The translations under genes were made by a program, and so were the position numbers. From positions 38,011 through 102,010 of the forward strand of contig CBHWDO010000014.1 of NCBI GenBank assembly GCA_966112615.1: a stretch of DNA of 64,000 bases. The letters run 5' to 3'. The notes beneath the pieces are model-generated. The model was not told the origin of the DNA. It saw nothing but the letters and a program-made list of their open reading frames with translations, and searched no databases. Shown piece after piece: positions 7,132 to 15,156 of the stretch. Source of the DNA: Flavitalea sp966112615. GTDB lineage: Bacteria; Bacteroidota; Bacteroidia; Chitinophagales; Chitinophagaceae. How positions within the stretch are numbered: position 1 is the stretch's first letter; each line of letters opens with the position of its first letter.

Positions 7132-8954
7132 TGTGCGGTATTGCCGGTTATCTCGGTTTACCCGGAGAAGTACATGAAACCAGCTTGCGTCAGGTTCTTC
7201 CCTGTTTGCAGGAAAGAGGCCCCGATGCGTCTAATGTTTGGGTCAATGCAGAAGCTTCAACAGGACTGGCACATACCCGCTTAGCGATTATTGATCCTGA
7301 TGCAAGATCCAACCAGCCGTTTAACTACCTGGATCGTTACCAAATAGTTTTTAATGGTGAGATCTATAATTATCAATCGCTCAGGAAAGATTTAGAAAGA
7401 CTCCATGGGCTTTCATTTACGACGGCTTCGGATACGGAAGTCCTTGTTGCATCCTATCATATCCATAAAGAAAATTGCCTCAGTTACCTCGTTGGAATGT
7501 TTGCATTTGCAATCTGGGATGAGAAAGAGCAGGTTCTGTTTTGCGCAAGAGACCGGTTTGGGGAGAAGCCATTTTATTACTACAGGGATCAGCAAAAATT
7601 TTTATTTGGTTCAAAGGCTGCAGCGATTCATGCACTAGGTATAAAAAGGATTGTCAATCAAAAGATCCTGCTGCATTACCTGGCTGCAGGACAAACAAAT
7701 ATTGCAGCTGATCCTTTCTGTACTTTCTTTGAAAATATACATCAACTGCCGCCCGCACATTTTCTTATCATCGATAAAAAAACAGGCAAGACGGAGGTTC
7801 GTCGCTATTGGGATTTACCAGGAGGCAAGACCGTTTTCAAAATCAATGCTAAGGATGAGTTGTATGATTTGTTACTGGGTTCAGTAAAAGAGAGATTGAA
7901 ATCGGACGTTCCATTGGGGGTAAGTATCAGTGGAGGCCTCGACAGTTCTTCCATTGCATATATCTTATCCTCTGAATTAAAAACTGATCTTGCGGGGTTC
8001 TCTGCTGTGTTTCCCGGTTTTGATAAAGATGAAAGCAGTTATATCGATGAATTGGAGAAGTCTTTAAATTTAAATAGGTATAGGATCACTCCAACCTCCA
8101 ATGATTTTCAACATCATTTATTACGAATGATTCATTCGCATGATCATCCCATTGCAGATCCAAGCTCATTTGCGCAGTATATGGTGTATAGGATGGCAAA
8201 ACAACATGGGTATTCTGTGATGCTGGATGGACAGGGTGCTGATGAAATACTTGCAGGATATTCAAAATACAATCATTGGGCAATCCAGGAATTGGTGCGA
8301 AATAATAAGATTGGAAAAGCATTAGAACTCTACAGGAGCCTGCAAGCAAATCAACAGGAGATAAAGGGAGGTTTGATAAATTTCCTATTTGCTAATATGC
8401 CCGGTATCACAAAAAAACAGGTCACTTTAAAATATCGTAACCAGGTCCGGAATGCAGAATGGTTGAATGAAGATTTTGTGGAAAGTAATTTTTCATTGAA
8501 AGATGTACAGAAACCACTGGTAAGATCCCTCAACGATATTCTTTATTTTGATACGATGCAACTCGGATTGCAGGAGTTACTGCGATATGCCGACTGTAAT
8601 TCAATGGCTCATGGTGTGGAGATCCGCCTGCCTTTTTTAGACCATCGATTAGTGGAGTTCATTTTCAGTTTGCCTTTGGAAGAAAAGATCCATGATGGTT
8701 TCAATAAGTATGTATTGCGCAAAGCAATGGACAAAAAAATTCCTGATAAGATCACCTGGAGAAAAAGAAAGATAGGTTTTGAAGTTCCCAAAGATCAATG
8801 GATGGAAACGCTATTTATGAAAGATATGGTTGAAGACTCCTGCAGGAAATTAATAACAGCAGGTGTTATAAAAAACAAAGAGCTGCCTTTGCTCGATAAG
8901 GCAGCCCGGTGGCGTATTGCTGTTGCTGGACAGCTCCTGGAAAAAAGCTATTAA
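7131..8954 (+). CDS. asnB: Asparagine synthase (glutamine-hydrolysing)
   Basis: ATP-dependent amidotransferase making asparagine from aspartate and glutamine, cytoplasmic. The 607-residue protein begins MCGIAGYLG, giving the N-terminal nucleophile Cys2 after Met removal. The class-II glutaminase domain runs to about residue 200 (RGPDASN, FNGEIYNY, FARDRFGEKPFYY-like segment), and the synthetase domain carries the PP-loop SGGLDSSS near 266-273. DGQGADEILAGY near 365 and EIRLPFLDHRLVEF near 500 are also typical. Some homologues of this size act on cell-wall or exopolysaccharide amides; no such cluster surrounds it here. It is coupled by TAATG to the second DUF2911 gene. Its stop codon overlaps the stop of the convergent gene at 8951. 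Confidence 0.9.
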   Translation: MCGIAGYLGLPGEVHETSLRQVLPCLQERGPDASNVWVNAEASTGLAHTRLAIIDPDARSNQPFNYLDRYQIVFNGEIYNYQSLRKDLERLHGLSFTTASDTEVLVASYHIHKENCLSYLVGMFAFAIWDEKEQVLFCARDRFGEKPFYYYRDQQKFLFGSKAAAIHALGIKRIVNQKILLHYLAAGQTNIAADPFCTFFENIHQLPPAHFLIIDKKTGKTEVRRYWDLPGGKTVFKINAKDELYDLLLGSVKERLKSDVPLGVSISGGLDSSSIAYILSSELKTDLAGFSAVFPGFDKDESSYIDELEKSLNLNRYRITPTSNDFQHHLLRMIHSHDHPIADPSSFAQYMVYRMAKQHGYSVMLDGQGADEILAGYSKYNHWAIQELVRNNKIGKALELYRSLQANQQEIKGGLINFLFANMPGITKKQVTLKYRNQVRNAEWLNEDFVESNFSLKDVQKPLVRSLNDILYFDTMQLGLQELLRYADCNSMAHGVEIRLPFLDHRLVEFIFSLPLEEKIHDGFNKYVLRKAMDKKIPDKITWRKRKIGFEVPKDQWMETLFMKDMVEDSCRKLITAGVIKNKELPLLDKAARWRIAVAGQLLEKSY

Positions 8955-9388
8955 GCTTTTTTGAATCTTTCATGAACATCCACTTCACAATTGGGACTAA
9001 CTCTGAGAGTGAGCCAATGCTTTTTCAATTCCACTTTTACAAAATAGTAAATCTCATTATTCCTGCTGATCTCCGTAACACCAAATAATTTACCATCAGG
9101 ATAATCTTCGGTAAGCCTGGAAACAATGTTCAATGGAAGCATCGAAGGCGTATAATACCTGATTGAACTTATCATATTACCACCCTTATCATAGTTGACA
9201 ATGGTACGAATGTCGAGATGGAAAAAGCTTACAGAGTAATGATCTTTAAATTCATCCCACTTAACATGTTCTGCTGCAGTGAAGGTTTTATTGAAGTTAT
9301 TCAATACCTTTTCATTGACAATAGGTTCGAAAGCGAAAGAACTGGTGGCAATAGCCATCATTGCTGTGAGGATAAGCGTACTTTTCAT
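8951..9388 (-). CDS. Small secreted PepSY-like protein
   Basis: 145 residues from the ATG at 9388; upstream codons to 9472 are open but give no signal peptide. MKSTLILTAMMAIATSSFAF is a clear signal sequence. The mature part (VLNNFNKTFTAAEHVKWDEF, then YYVKVE-like strand patterns) resembles the protein encoded at 4637-5080, and the two are probably paralogues of a PepSY-like family of unknown function. A single cysteine near the C-terminus is unusual for an exported protein. Its stop codon overlaps asnB by 4 bp on the opposite strand, so the two convergent genes share no terminator. Confidence 0.75.
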   Translation of the reverse strand: MKSTLILTAMMAIATSSFAFEPIVNEKVLNNFNKTFTAAEHVKWDEFKDHYSVSFFHLDIRTIVNYDKGGNMISSIRYYTPSMLPLNIVSRLTEDYPDGKLFGVTEISRNNEIYYFVKVELKKHWLTLRVSPNCEVDVHERFKKA

Positions 9389-9600
9389 GGCTTGTAGTTT
9401 TAATGGTGTGCTTGTTTGTTTGCATAATAAAAGTAAAGTGCATATAAAGCCTTTATTTGCTAATTGGGACAACAGGTTAACACATGAAAACTATGTACGA
9501 AATCGTTCGTTAATTTGCCTGATTAGATTACTGTTAAGTATGAATTCGGGTAATGACAAGATAATTATTGAGATATTTGCAAAACCAGAAACGATAGATT

Positions 9601-10740
9601 ATGAAGTTAGCGACCAAACTGATCCATGCAGGAATGGAACCAGATCCGAGCACAGGTGCAATCATTCCACCGATTTACCAGACCTCAACTTATGTGCAGT
9701 CGGCACCAGGTGAACACAAGGGTTATGAATATGCAAGATCTCAAAATCCTACACGCAAGGCACTTGAAGATGCATTGGCTGTAATTGAGAATGCAAAGTT
9801 CGCATTGAGCTTTGGATCAGGTGTTGCAGCAACTGATGCTATCATTAAACTGCTGAAGCCGGGCGACGAAGTGATTGCCGGAAATGATATGTACGGAGGA
9901 ACTTATCGATTGTTCACCAAAGTATTTGAAAGGTTTGGGATCAAATTCCATTTTGTAAACATGCAGGACTTTTCAAATATTGAAGCAGCCATCAACATCA
10001 ATACAAAACTGCTGTGGGTTGAAACACCAACCAATCCATTGATGAATATTGCTGATATAGAAGCGGTTTCAGCCATTGGAAAGAAGAATAGCCTGATCAC
10101 GGTTGTTGATAACACATTTGCTTCACCATATCTTCAGAATCCACTTGATCTTGGTGCTGATATTGTAATGCATTCTGCCACAAAATATCTTGGAGGGCAC
10201 AGTGATGTGATCCATGGTTGTATCATGCTGAATGATGAAGGATTGAGAGATCAGCTTTATTTCATTCAAAAAAGTTGTGGAGCAGTTCCTGGTCCGCAGG
10301 ATTGCTTTCTTGTATTGCGTGGGTTGAAAACATTGCATGTAAGAATGGAACGGCATTGTGAGAATGGAGAAAAGATCGCGATGTTCCTTCGCCAACATCC
10401 AAAGGTTGGAAAAGTCTATTGGTGCGGTTTTGAAGATCATCCCGGATACACCATAGCGAAAAAGCAGATGCGTGCGTTTGGTGGTATGATGAGTTTTGTA
10501 TTGAAGGATGAATCCGTGGAAGCTGCGAAAAAAGTATTGTCATTTACCAAACTATTCTCACTTGCTGAAAGCCTTGGTGGCGTTGAATCATTGATCAACC
10601 ACCCTGCAAGCATGACGCATGCATCCATTCCAAGAGAAGAAAGAATTAAAAACGGTTTATCGGATTCGCTGATCAGGATAAGTGTTGGAATTGAAGATGC
10701 CGATGACCTGATCGAAGATCTGAAGAATGCAATAGGATGA
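9601..10740 (+). CDS. PLP-dependent transsulfuration enzyme (cystathionine gamma-synthase / gamma-lyase type)
   Basis: 379 residues of the Cys/Met metabolism PLP family. The Schiff-base lysine is K195 in SATKYLGGHSDVIHG. Other family marks are SGVAATDAI-type glycine/serine phosphate binding near residues 72-80, YGGTYRLF, WVETPTNPLMNI near 140-150, DNTFASPYLQNP near 165-176, and the C-terminal SVGIEDADDLIEDL. Sequence alone does not separate MetB (synthesis of cystathionine), cystathionine gamma-lyase and O-acetylhomoserine sulfhydrylase-like activities, so no symbol is given. No SAM or other riboswitch is visible in the 212 bp upstream. The stop overlaps the next ATG (ATGA), so the TIGR02757 gene is coupled to it. 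Confidence 0.9.
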   Translation: MKLATKLIHAGMEPDPSTGAIIPPIYQTSTYVQSAPGEHKGYEYARSQNPTRKALEDALAVIENAKFALSFGSGVAATDAIIKLLKPGDEVIAGNDMYGGTYRLFTKVFERFGIKFHFVNMQDFSNIEAAININTKLLWVETPTNPLMNIADIEAVSAIGKKNSLITVVDNTFASPYLQNPLDLGADIVMHSATKYLGGHSDVIHGCIMLNDEGLRDQLYFIQKSCGAVPGPQDCFLVLRGLKTLHVRMERHCENGEKIAMFLRQHPKVGKVYWCGFEDHPGYTIAKKQMRAFGGMMSFVLKDESVEAAKKVLSFTKLFSLAESLGGVESLINHPASMTHASIPREERIKNGLSDSLIRISVGIEDADDLIEDLKNAIG

Positions 10741-11510
10741 AAGAAGACCTCATAGCGTTTTTTAATAAGAAGGTTGATCAGTTTAATCAACCTTCTTTCA
10801 TTAAGGACGATCCTGTCTTTGTTCCGCATCAGTTCAAAAAGAAACAGGATATAGAGATCAGCGGTTTCTTTGCTGCAACATTTGCATGGGGTATTCGTAC
10901 CACCATCATCAACAAATCAATGGAGTTGATGAAGAGAATGGATCTGCATCCGTATAATTTTGTATTGCATCATTCAGTAAAAGACCTGCGTGGACTGCTT
11001 GAATTCAAGCACCGGACTTTCAATGCCACAGATCTATTGTATTTTATTGAATTCCTGAAACATCATTACAGTCAGCATGATTCGTTGGAAACTGCTTTCT
11101 TTCCTGTAAAGGATCATCACAATGAAAATGCAGTGGAGAAAGGCCTAAACCATTTCTATCAATATTTCTTTTCACTGGAAGATGCACCTTCGAGGACCAG
11201 GAAACATGTTGCAGCCCCGCAAAGAAATTCAAGTTGCAAGCGATTGAATATGTTCCTGAGATGGATGGTAAGAAAAGATAATTGCGGAGTAGATTTTGGC
11301 ATCTGGAAAAATATCAGTCCATCTCAATTGATCTGTCCTGTAGACCTGCATGTAGCCCGTGTAGCTAAACGATTTGGGGTGCTGGATCGCAAGCAGGTTG
11401 ATTGGCAGGCAGCTATCGAGCTAACGCAATACCTGCGGAAGCTCGATGCAAAAGATCCTGCTAAATATGATTTTGCTTTGTTTGGACTGGGAATTCTTGA
11501 GAAATACTGA
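10737..11510 (+). CDS. TIGR02757 family protein
   Basis: 257 residues matching the TIGR02757 family of uncharacterised proteins found mainly in Bacteroidota and some Proteobacteria. Recognisable segments are KDDPVFVPHQFKKKQD-like at 22-37, ISGFFAATFAWGIRTTIINK near 41-60, RLNMFLRWMVRKD near 175, and the strongly conserved CPVDLHVARVAKRFG near 200. The helix-rich pattern with CNGCDFG-like NCGVDFGIW resembles HhH-type DNA glycosylase C-termini only weakly; I would not infer that function. It overlaps the preceding transsulfuration gene by 4 bp and ends 3 bp before the convergent hydroxylase gene. Confidence 0.8.
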   Translation: MKEDLIAFFNKKVDQFNQPSFIKDDPVFVPHQFKKKQDIEISGFFAATFAWGIRTTIINKSMELMKRMDLHPYNFVLHHSVKDLRGLLEFKHRTFNATDLLYFIEFLKHHYSQHDSLETAFFPVKDHHNENAVEKGLNHFYQYFFSLEDAPSRTRKHVAAPQRNSSCKRLNMFLRWMVRKDNCGVDFGIWKNISPSQLICPVDLHVARVAKRFGVLDRKQVDWQAAIELTQYLRKLDAKDPAKYDFALFGLGILEKY

Positions 11511-11513
11511 GGA

Positions 11514-12170
11514 TCAGTACATGAGTTCCTTCACCTTCTCTTTGTCTTCCTTTTCTTTGTGAAGGTCGAACATCGTACCAAATACACGGTCCCAGATAGT
11601 GGTACTTACACCATAACCTTTGTGCTCATCTTTATAGTGATGAAGGTGATGATTTCTCCATAAAGGCTTCATCCACTTGAAAGGAGGATTGAATGCATGA
11701 ATGGCATAGTGCATGGTACCATACATCAGGTAACCGAAAATAAATCCAGGGAAGAACATCAGCACATTGGTTCCCATAGCCAGGTACATCAGTCCGAATA
11801 TGGCTGAAGCAATGATTAGGCTTGGAATAGGAGGCATGAATAATCTTTCCTTATCACGTGGATAATGGTGATGATTTCCATGCATCACGTAAATAAATTT
11901 CTGTGCTTTTTCACTATCTGCGATAAGATGAAAAATAAACCGGTGCATCAGGTATTCAAAGAAGGTCCAGAAAAACATTCCTCCTGCGAAAGTCAGTGCC
12001 ATCCGCAGAAAACTATAATCGAATGTGGACATCGATTTATACAACATAAACCCGATGATCGGAATATACATGCCCCAGATCACAAGGGGATGCGACTTAG
12101 TGAGCATTTCGAGGTAACGGTTCTGAAATAACTGGGCTTGTCCTTTATTATGTATCTTCTCAAACTTCAT
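11514..12170 (-). CDS. Fatty acid hydroxylase superfamily membrane protein
   Basis: 218-residue integral membrane di-iron oxygenase of the sterol desaturase / fatty acid hydroxylase superfamily. The histidine clusters that bind the two irons are visible in order: HRFIFH (HX4H), HGNHHHYPRD, HYAIHAF, and HHLHHYKDEHKGYG. About four hydrophobic helices surround them. The arrangement is closest to fatty acid 2-hydroxylases (Scs7/FA2H type), which in Bacteroidota would fit 2-hydroxylation of sphingolipid or ornithine-lipid acyl chains; that substrate is an inference. A -7 box lies at 12190. The convergent upstream neighbour stops 3 bp away, with no terminator between them. Confidence 0.85.
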   Translation of the reverse strand: MKFEKIHNKGQAQLFQNRYLEMLTKSHPLVIWGMYIPIIGFMLYKSMSTFDYSFLRMALTFAGGMFFWTFFEYLMHRFIFHLIADSEKAQKFIYVMHGNHHHYPRDKERLFMPPIPSLIIASAIFGLMYLAMGTNVLMFFPGFIFGYLMYGTMHYAIHAFNPPFKWMKPLWRNHHLHHYKDEHKGYGVSTTIWDRVFGTMFDLHKEKEDKEKVKELMY

Positions 12171-12189
12171 AACCTTGAAATTTCATCTA

Positions 12190-12197
12190 CAAAAATA
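12190..12197 (-). promoter_or_regulatory. -7 promoter box for the hydroxylase gene
   Basis: Minus strand TATTTTTG, an exact match to TAnnTTTG, 19 bp upstream of the ATG at 12170. A TTGA lies 16 bp further upstream, closer than the usual 19-21 bp, so the -33 part is doubtful. Confidence 0.4.
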
Positions 12198-12266
12198 ATA
12201 AGATACATTAATTTCAACTGAATGTTTGTTGCTACTTCATAAAAATAATAATGTAATACATAAACG

Positions 12267-13280
12267 ATGAAACTATTAACCTACCTCAATGATGGACAGG
12301 AGCAGCTTGGAATAGTTGTAGATGGATTAGTGTATGATATGGATCGACTGCATCCAGATCTTCCGAATACCATGAATATGTTCCTTCAATATTGGGATGA
12401 TAGTTTACCCATGGCACTAGGTGGAGAGATCATGGTCAGGGAAGGAAAGATCAGTTCCGACAGGGGTAAACCCATTGATAAATTGACTATTGCATCGCCA
12501 GTTCCCTTTCCATCATCATGCAGGGATGGTTATGCCTTCAGGCAACATGTGGCAGCTGCCAGGAGAAATCGCAAGGCAGAGATGATCCCCCAGTTTGATG
12601 AATACCCGATCTTTTATTTTACCAATCATCATAGCATACAGGGTCCGGGAAATGTGCTTTGTATGCCGGATCATTTTGAAAGACTTGATTTTGAACTTGA
12701 AGCAGCGATCGTGATCTGCAGGCATGGAAGAAATATCAGAGCGGAAGATGCAGATCAATATATCGGAGGATTGATGATCATGAATGATTTCAGTGCTAGA
12801 ACTTTGCAGATGGAAGAAATGTTACTTAACCTTGGACCGGCTAAGGGAAAAGATTTTAGCACTGCAGTAGGACCTTACCTCGTGACAACTGATGAACTGG
12901 CTAAATATGAAATTGCACCGAAGGAAGGTCATGTAGGAAAGAACTGGAATTTAAAAATGGTATGCCGGGTGAACGGGGAGCAGGTGAGTGAAGGAAATTT
13001 AGGAGATATGGACTGGACATTTGCCGAGATCATTGAAAGAGCATCTTATGGATGTGATCTTTATCCGGGTGATATCATTGGAAGTGGAACTGTAGGAACC
13101 GGATGTTTCCTGGAATTGAATGGAACCGGTAAGCTCAATGATCCTCAATACCAGGAACAGTGGCTGAAGGAAGGAGATAATGTTGCGTTGGAAATTGAAG
13201 GACTCGGAACTTTGATCAATCATATAGCCGCTGAAGGAGAAGAATTCTCCATTCTTGACAGAAAAAAAATTCGAAAATGA
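12267..13280 (+). CDS. Fumarylacetoacetate hydrolase family protein
   Basis: 337 residues of the FAA hydrolase superfamily, which cleaves C-C bonds in 1,3-diketo acids. The N-terminal domain (1-75) starts MKLLTYLNDGQEQLGIVVDG. The catalytic domain has SCRDGYAFRQH near 92, FYFTNHHSIQGPG near 118, DFELEAAIVI near 146 (metal-ligand glutamates), MNDFSARTLQ near 171, and DIIGSGTVGTGC near 270. The family includes fumarylacetoacetase, acylpyruvases and 2-hydroxyhepta-2,4-diene isomerases, and the substrate cannot be read from the sequence. The next gene, a flavin reductase-like protein, overlaps it by 4 bp (ATGA), which suggests joint use in an aromatic or other catabolic route. Confidence 0.85.
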   Translation: MKLLTYLNDGQEQLGIVVDGLVYDMDRLHPDLPNTMNMFLQYWDDSLPMALGGEIMVREGKISSDRGKPIDKLTIASPVPFPSSCRDGYAFRQHVAAARRNRKAEMIPQFDEYPIFYFTNHHSIQGPGNVLCMPDHFERLDFELEAAIVICRHGRNIRAEDADQYIGGLMIMNDFSARTLQMEEMLLNLGPAKGKDFSTAVGPYLVTTDELAKYEIAPKEGHVGKNWNLKMVCRVNGEQVSEGNLGDMDWTFAEIIERASYGCDLYPGDIIGSGTVGTGCFLELNGTGKLNDPQYQEQWLKEGDNVALEIEGLGTLINHIAAEGEEFSILDRKKIRK

Positions 13281-14155
13281 AAACGATAGAGCTTGCATCG
13301 ATACCCATTAACCAGCGGCAGCAATTTATGCAGCATGCTATTGGACCGCGACCGATCTGCTTTGCAAGTACTATTGATAAGGATGGAAATGTTAACCTGA
13401 GTCCATTCAGTTTCTTCAATATGTTTTCAACGAATCCGCCGGTGGTAGTGTTCTCTCCTTCTTCGAGAGTGCGCGATAATACGCAGAAGCATACGCTGGA
13501 AAATGTGCTGGAAGTTCCGGAAGTGGTGATCAATATCGTGGACTTTGATATGGTGCAGCAGGTAAGCCTGAGCAGTGTGGAATATCCGAAAGGAATCAAT
13601 GAATTTATTAAAGCTGGATTTACCGAAGAGCCTGGTACGATGGTGAAACCTCCCATGGTAAAGGAAAGTAAGGTGAAGATGGAGTGCAAAGTGTTGGAAG
13701 TAAAAAGGCTTGGGGATCAGGCAGGCGCTGGAAATTTAGTGATATGTGAAGTATTGATGATGCATATAGATGAATCGATCCTTGATGATTCGGGGATGAT
13801 CGATCAAAGAAAATTCAAGCTGGTAGCGCGTTTGGGAGGCGATTATTATTGCAGTGTGAATGAGGACAACCTGTTCATTGTTCCGAAGCCAAACAGGAAG
13901 ATGGGTATCGGGGTAGATGTTTTGCCGGAAAATATCCGAAATAGTAAGGTATTGACTGGTAATGACCTGGGTATGCTTGGGAATGTTGAAGAGATCCCTT
14001 CAATTGATCCGGCTTATGAAAATGAAGACCTGAAAAAGATCGTTCAATATTATTCTTTAAATCCTGATGATATGGAGCGGGAGATCCACCTGCTTGCGCA
14101 GCAGTTGTTGAAGGAGAGGAAGGTTGCGGAGGCCTGGCAGGTGTTGTTGGGTTAG
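13277..14155 (+). CDS. Flavin reductase family protein (split-barrel FMN-binding)
   Basis: 292 residues. Residues about 10-190 match the flavin-reductase-like FMN-binding split-barrel family: QFMQHAIGPRPICFASTID, then NLSPFSFFNMFSTNPPVVVFSP, and later NLVICEVLMMHIDE. An extra C-terminal region of about 90 residues (from FIVPKPNRKMGIG on) is common in the Bacteroidota members and has no assigned function. The protein may supply reduced flavin to an oxygenase or act on its own substrate. It is coupled by ATGA to the FAA hydrolase gene. Its stop codon lies 5 bp before the nested-palindrome repeat at 14161. Confidence 0.8.
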   Translation: MKTIELASIPINQRQQFMQHAIGPRPICFASTIDKDGNVNLSPFSFFNMFSTNPPVVVFSPSSRVRDNTQKHTLENVLEVPEVVINIVDFDMVQQVSLSSVEYPKGINEFIKAGFTEEPGTMVKPPMVKESKVKMECKVLEVKRLGDQAGAGNLVICEVLMMHIDESILDDSGMIDQRKFKLVARLGGDYYCSVNEDNLFIVPKPNRKMGIGVDVLPENIRNSKVLTGNDLGMLGNVEEIPSIDPAYENEDLKKIVQYYSLNPDDMEREIHLLAQQLLKERKVAEAWQVLLG

Positions 14156-14160
14156 GGGGC

Positions 14161-14314
14161 AGGCTGACCAGGCACAGCCTGGGCTGAATGCACAAGGCTG
14201 AACAACTGCTCGGCAATTTGGCTGACTTGAGTGTTTTTCAATTCAGCCCAAATTGCGTTCGCAATTTGTTCAGCCTAGTCCGTTCAGCCCAACTGCTTCG
14301 CAGTTGGTCAGCCC
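14161..14314. repeat. Nested palindromic repeat, copy 1 (GGGCTGA family)
   Basis: Fills the space between two convergent stop codons. Left-arm boxes GGCTGACCA (14162-14170), GGGCTGAA (14181-14188), AGGCTGAACAA (14195-14205) and TTTGGCTGA (14217-14225) are answered in reverse order by TCAGCCC (14243-14249), TTGTTCAGCCT (14266-14276), TTCAGCCC (14283-14290) and TGGTCAGCC (14305-14313). Between boxes sit perfect side hairpins: CCAGGC/GCCTGG (14168-14182), AAATTGC/GCAATTT (14250-14267) and AACTGC/GCAGTT (14291-14305). Related to the copies at 38096 and 50871. Confidence 0.85.
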
Positions 14315-14316
14315 GG

Positions 14317-15021
14317 CTATCTACCAAATACCTTCTTCAGTATCTCGGTAGTTCTTGCAGCAGGGTTTTCCCTGATATTCACTTCTTCTTTTTCAATCTG
14401 GTCGAATAATGCATCAGTGGTTTTTCCTACCACATAGGATGTAAGATCCGGGTTCATTTTTTTGAAAGTGGTTGGAAGCTTATTGTAGAGGTTCACCACT
14501 TCAGTATAATATCTTGTAGCCTGGGTTCTGTCGAGCGATGCCTGGATAGAAGGCTTAAACGCTTCGATCAGTTGGGCCCTGGTCTTATCCCTGAAATAAT
14601 CAGTTGCAGCTGTATTGCTACCTTTCACAATATTCAACGCATCAGCGATGGTCATTTGCTTGATGGCATTTGCGAAGATGGGTTTTGCCTGGGTTACTGC
14701 ATCTTCAGCTGCCCTGTTGATCTGCAGAATCGCTTTATCAACCTGGCTGCCCATTCCAAGATCACGAAGTGTTCCTTCGATCTTTGCAGCATCAGGAGGC
14801 AATAATAATTTATACGCCTGGTTGCCAAAGAAGCCATCATTCCTTCCCAGGTTGGTGATAGCGCTGGAAATACCATTTGATAAAGCCTGGCGGATACCGG
14901 TAGCGGCTTCATCCTGGCTTACGGGAGCTCCAATGGTTCCGGTTGGTAGATTACTGAGTGTGTCGCAGGAGCTAAGTGTAACGGCTCCAAGTCCAAGGGT
15001 AAGGATCAATGTTCTGATCAT
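14317..15021 (-). CDS. DUF4197 lipoprotein
   Basis: 234 residues from the ATG at 15021. The signal peptide MIRTLILTLGLGAVTLSSC ends in a lipobox with Cys19, so the protein is probably an outer- or inner-membrane lipoprotein; the open frame upstream to 15213 would bury this signal and is rejected. The rest matches DUF4197: EAATGIRQALSNGISSAI (about 39-56), KLLLPPDAAKIEGTLRDLG-like segment, FRDKTRAQLIEAFKPSI, and the C-terminal ENPAARTTEILKKVFGR. It is mainly alpha-helical and of unknown function. Divergent from lysS. Its stop lies directly against nested-palindrome copy 1. Confidence 0.85.
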   Translation of the reverse strand: MIRTLILTLGLGAVTLSSCDTLSNLPTGTIGAPVSQDEAATGIRQALSNGISSAITNLGRNDGFFGNQAYKLLLPPDAAKIEGTLRDLGMGSQVDKAILQINRAAEDAVTQAKPIFANAIKQMTIADALNIVKGSNTAATDYFRDKTRAQLIEAFKPSIQASLDRTQATRYYTEVVNLYNKLPTTFKKMNPDLTSYVVGKTTDALFDQIEKEEVNIRENPAARTTEILKKVFGR

Positions 15022-15101
15022 AGAATAAAAATTTGATTGAAGGTAAGGCAAATCACTTGCCAAAGCTTTCATACTGAACGCTCTAACCGTTAAAGAATTG
15101 T

Positions 15102-15133
15102 TTTGAATGAGCAGGAGCAGGATATTACCTTTG
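15102..15133 (+). promoter_or_regulatory. lysS promoter
   Basis: TTTG at 15102-15105, a 20-bp spacer and TACCTTTG at 15126-15133 match the Bacteroidota sigma consensus TTTG-N19/21-TAnnTTTG in both boxes and in spacing. The ATG at 15157 lies 24 bp downstream, leaving a leader of roughly 15-18 bases. This is the best promoter in the window and decides the lysS start. Confidence 0.7.
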
Positions 15134-15156
15134 CAGCACTTTTTAATATAGTGTTT

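Noticed and set aside
9389..9600. SAM riboswitch or other leader before the transsulfuration gene
   Set aside because: I found no kink-turn, pseudoknot or terminator/antiterminator pattern in this spacer.
10737..11510. DNA glycosylase function for the TIGR02757 protein
   Set aside because: The likeness to helix-hairpin-helix glycosylase C-termini is weak and no catalytic Lys/Asp pair can be placed.
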